This document shows, piece by piece, positions 13,015 through 14,593 of a DNA stretch of 14,593 nt (the first letter of the stretch is position 1; every line of letters starts with the position of its first letter). The notes under the pieces are model-generated. The model saw only the letters and a list, made by a program, of their open reading frames with translations. It ran no database searches and had not been told where the DNA came from. This stretch comes from Victivallales bacterium (GTDB lineage Bacteria > Verrucomicrobiota > Lentisphaeria > Victivallales > SZUA-371), in assembly GCA_028691155.1 (NCBI GenBank), contig JAQUZV010000024.1:1-14593 (forward strand), given 5' to 3'. A program made the position numbers and the translations under genes.

Positions 13015-13718
13015 ATCTGATTCTGTTGCAACCGGATGATTTTACCGCTCCCGGGACGGTGGTATTGCGGGATCGCCGGGCGGAGCATGCCCGCGAGGTG
13101 TTGCAGGTCCGGGAAGGCGATGCGGTCCGGGTCGGGATTCTGGACGGAATGACCGGCACGGGGCAGGTGATTGCGGCCACTGCCGCCGAATTGACGCTGG
13201 AGGTCGTCTGCAACGAACCGCCGCCGCCGCCGTTGCCGGTGACATTGCTCTGTGCCTTGCAGCGGCCGAAGACTTTGCGCAAGATTCTGCAGTGCGCCGC
13301 CGCCATGGGGGTCAAACGGATCGCGTTGCTGGAAAGCTGGAAAGTGGAAAAGAGTTATTGGCAGTCTCCGCTGCTGCGGCCGGAAGCGCTTCGGGAACAG
13401 TTGATACTGGGATTGGAGCAGGGGCGGGACACGGTATTGCCGCAGGTGACCATGCATCGGCGGTTTCGGCTGTTGACGGAAGAGGTGTTGCCGGTTTTGG
13501 CGCGTGGCGCCACGGCATTGGTGGCTCATCCCGAGGCGGCGACGTCGTGTCCGCGTGGTGTGAACGGACCGGTGGTTCTGGCCGTTGGTCCGGAAGGCGG
13601 GTTTACCGCTTATGAGATCGAAAAATTTGCGGCGGCCGGATTTCTGCCGGTGGGACTGGGAGCACGGGTGCTGCGATCGGAATTTGCGGTGGCGGCATTG
13701 TTGGGACGGCTGTTTTAG
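13011..13718 (+). CDS. rsmE: 16S rRNA m3U1498 methyltransferase
   Basis: 235 residues, normal RsmE size. SPOUT-class enzyme that methylates N3 of U1498 in 16S rRNA using S-adenosylmethionine. An N-terminal PUA-like part (about 1-70; RAEHAREVLQVREGDAVRV) precedes the knotted SPOUT domain (about 75-235): ALQRPKTLRKILQCAAAMGV, ALLESWKVEKSYW, REQLILGLEQGRD, then the cofactor loops AVGPEGGFTAYEIE (191-204) and LGARVLRSEFAVAALLG (216-232). The last motif reads LRSEFA where LRTETA is usual, a mild variant. The ATG overlaps the thioesterase stop. Placement after prfB gives a translation-related operon. Confidence 0.94.
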   Translation: MNLILLQPDDFTAPGTVVLRDRRAEHAREVLQVREGDAVRVGILDGMTGTGQVIAATAAELTLEVVCNEPPPPPLPVTLLCALQRPKTLRKILQCAAAMGVKRIALLESWKVEKSYWQSPLLRPEALREQLILGLEQGRDTVLPQVTMHRRFRLLTEEVLPVLARGATALVAHPEAATSCPRGVNGPVVLAVGPEGGFTAYEIEKFAAAGFLPVGLGARVLRSEFAVAALLGRLF

Positions 13719-13754
13719 CGGAGGCATGAACATATCAACCCCGGAGAGCGTAAG

Positions 13755-14576
13755 ATGAAACGGATGATGATTGGAGCGGCCGGGTTTCTGGTTATGGGGG
13801 TATTATGGTTTTTCCTGGCCGGAACTTATTGGGGCGTCTGGGGCGAGATCGGCCCGGGACATTTTACGTTGATCCTGAAGTCGTTGCCGTCGTGGCAGAA
13901 ATATGAACTGGCCGAGGCGTTGAATACGCCGACGGCGGCGGCAATGGCCGGCGTTCGGGCTCGGGCGCCGTATTGCGTGGCGACGACGGCCGGAATTGCC
14001 GGACAGATCAACTGGTTTTTTCGCCATCTCGACACTCCGGTGGCTGCCGCCGGGACGCCGTCATATTCCCGACTGGTGCGGGAGGTCTATTATCGCGTCT
14101 TCCGACATGAGTTTGGTCGGATGAGGTATGAATCCACCATCGATTATGAGTTGGCTCTGGCCCGGCGTTATCGTTCGGGAAACAATTCTCTTTCCCCGGC
14201 TCCGTCGACGGCGGCCGGAGCGGCCGGAACGGCGGTTGACGCCCGGTCTGGAAGCAGTTTGCCGTCGGCGGCGATAAATCCGTTTCTGGGGGCGGTGGCG
14301 CAAACCCTGCTGCGGTTTCGCGAGACTCGTGACGATGCGGCCAGGGTGGTGCCGGGGATTGTCTGTTTTATGCGGCTTCGCTGCCGGAACTTTATTTATA
14401 CCTTTGCCGCGTTATGGCTGCTGACCGGGGTGGTCATGGTGCTGATCGGATGCCGGGGCGGCGGCAAAGACAAGAAAAAGAAGAAAAAGAAAAAATCCGG
14501 AAAATCCACCTCATCCGCTTCCGACATGACAAAGAAAGCGTCCCGGAACAAAATTCGGCCCGGGACCCGGCGCTGA
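13755..14576 (+). CDS. Two-TM membrane protein with a Lys-rich cytoplasmic tail, unknown function
   Basis: 273 residues; no family recognised. TM1 (about 5-24) and TM2 (about 213-233) flank a 190-residue extracytoplasmic segment containing an Ala/Ser/Gly-rich low-complexity stretch (about 143-172). A tail of about 40 residues follows TM2, starting with a run of Lys (about 239-247) and rich in Ser/Thr/Arg. Basic residues after TM2 and at the N-terminus put both ends in the cytoplasm. Four Cys lie in the second half, including CFMRLRC just before TM2. GGAGAGCG lies 4-5 bases before ATG 13755. It follows rsmE by 36 bases and is probably the last gene of the prfB operon. The poly-Lys tail could contact nucleic acid, ribosomes or acidic lipid heads; that is speculation. 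Confidence 0.8.
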   Translation: MKRMMIGAAGFLVMGVLWFFLAGTYWGVWGEIGPGHFTLILKSLPSWQKYELAEALNTPTAAAMAGVRARAPYCVATTAGIAGQINWFFRHLDTPVAAAGTPSYSRLVREVYYRVFRHEFGRMRYESTIDYELALARRYRSGNNSLSPAPSTAAGAAGTAVDARSGSSLPSAAINPFLGAVAQTLLRFRETRDDAARVVPGIVCFMRLRCRNFIYTFAALWLLTGVVMVLIGCRGGGKDKKKKKKKKSGKSTSSASDMTKKASRNKIRPGTRR

Positions 14577-14593
14577 TCATCGGGACGGTATAA

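Overview
The window comes from a GC-rich, Gram-negative, flagellated bacterium. It carries an L,D-transpeptidase, an acetyl-CoA carboxylase subunit, a KtrAB-type potassium system, a flagellin and sigma-54 promoters. The mix of proteins (a short-form ArgA, a small soluble HHLRN-type histidine kinase, several unrecognised PVC-like secreted and membrane proteins) would fit Lentisphaerota or a related PVC lineage. That placement is an inference from protein style, not something the sequence proves.

Layout. Every gene from 1 to about 11.0 kb is on the minus strand and every gene from about 11.4 kb to the end is on the plus strand, with a divergent intergenic region of about 430 bp between. Reading the minus-strand part in its direction of transcription: ktrB-ktrA (10985 to 9027); a flagellin monocistron (8644 to 7709) with a near-consensus sigma-54 promoter and a textbook intrinsic terminator; a VOC-fold protein and a secreted protein of unknown function (7472 to 6096); an L,D-transpeptidase-accA-argA cluster (6030 to 3336) behind a good sigma-70-type promoter; then a three-gene signalling cluster (3250 to 1) consisting of a six-TM membrane protein with two LysM-like segments, a 230-residue histidine kinase without any sensor domain, and an NtrC-family sigma-54 response regulator cut by the window edge. 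The plus-strand part is prfB, a hotdog thioesterase, rsmE and a Lys-tailed membrane protein, apparently one operon.

Most interesting point. The signalling cluster and the flagellin gene both sit behind minus-strand sigma-54 promoters (3298-3313 and 8786-8801) with exact -24/-12 spacing and a shared CTGC -12 box, and the window itself encodes a sigma-54 activator. The simplest reading is a FlgS/FlgR- or FlrB/FlrC-like flagellar circuit: the activator controls its own operon and the flagellin, and the stand-alone kinase may take its input from the separately encoded LysM-like membrane protein. The promoters and gene order are seen directly; the regulatory wiring is inference.

No rRNA, tRNA, CRISPR array, insertion sequence or prophage gene was recognised. 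Long plus-strand ORFs lying over the minus-strand genes are GC-rich antisense shadows.
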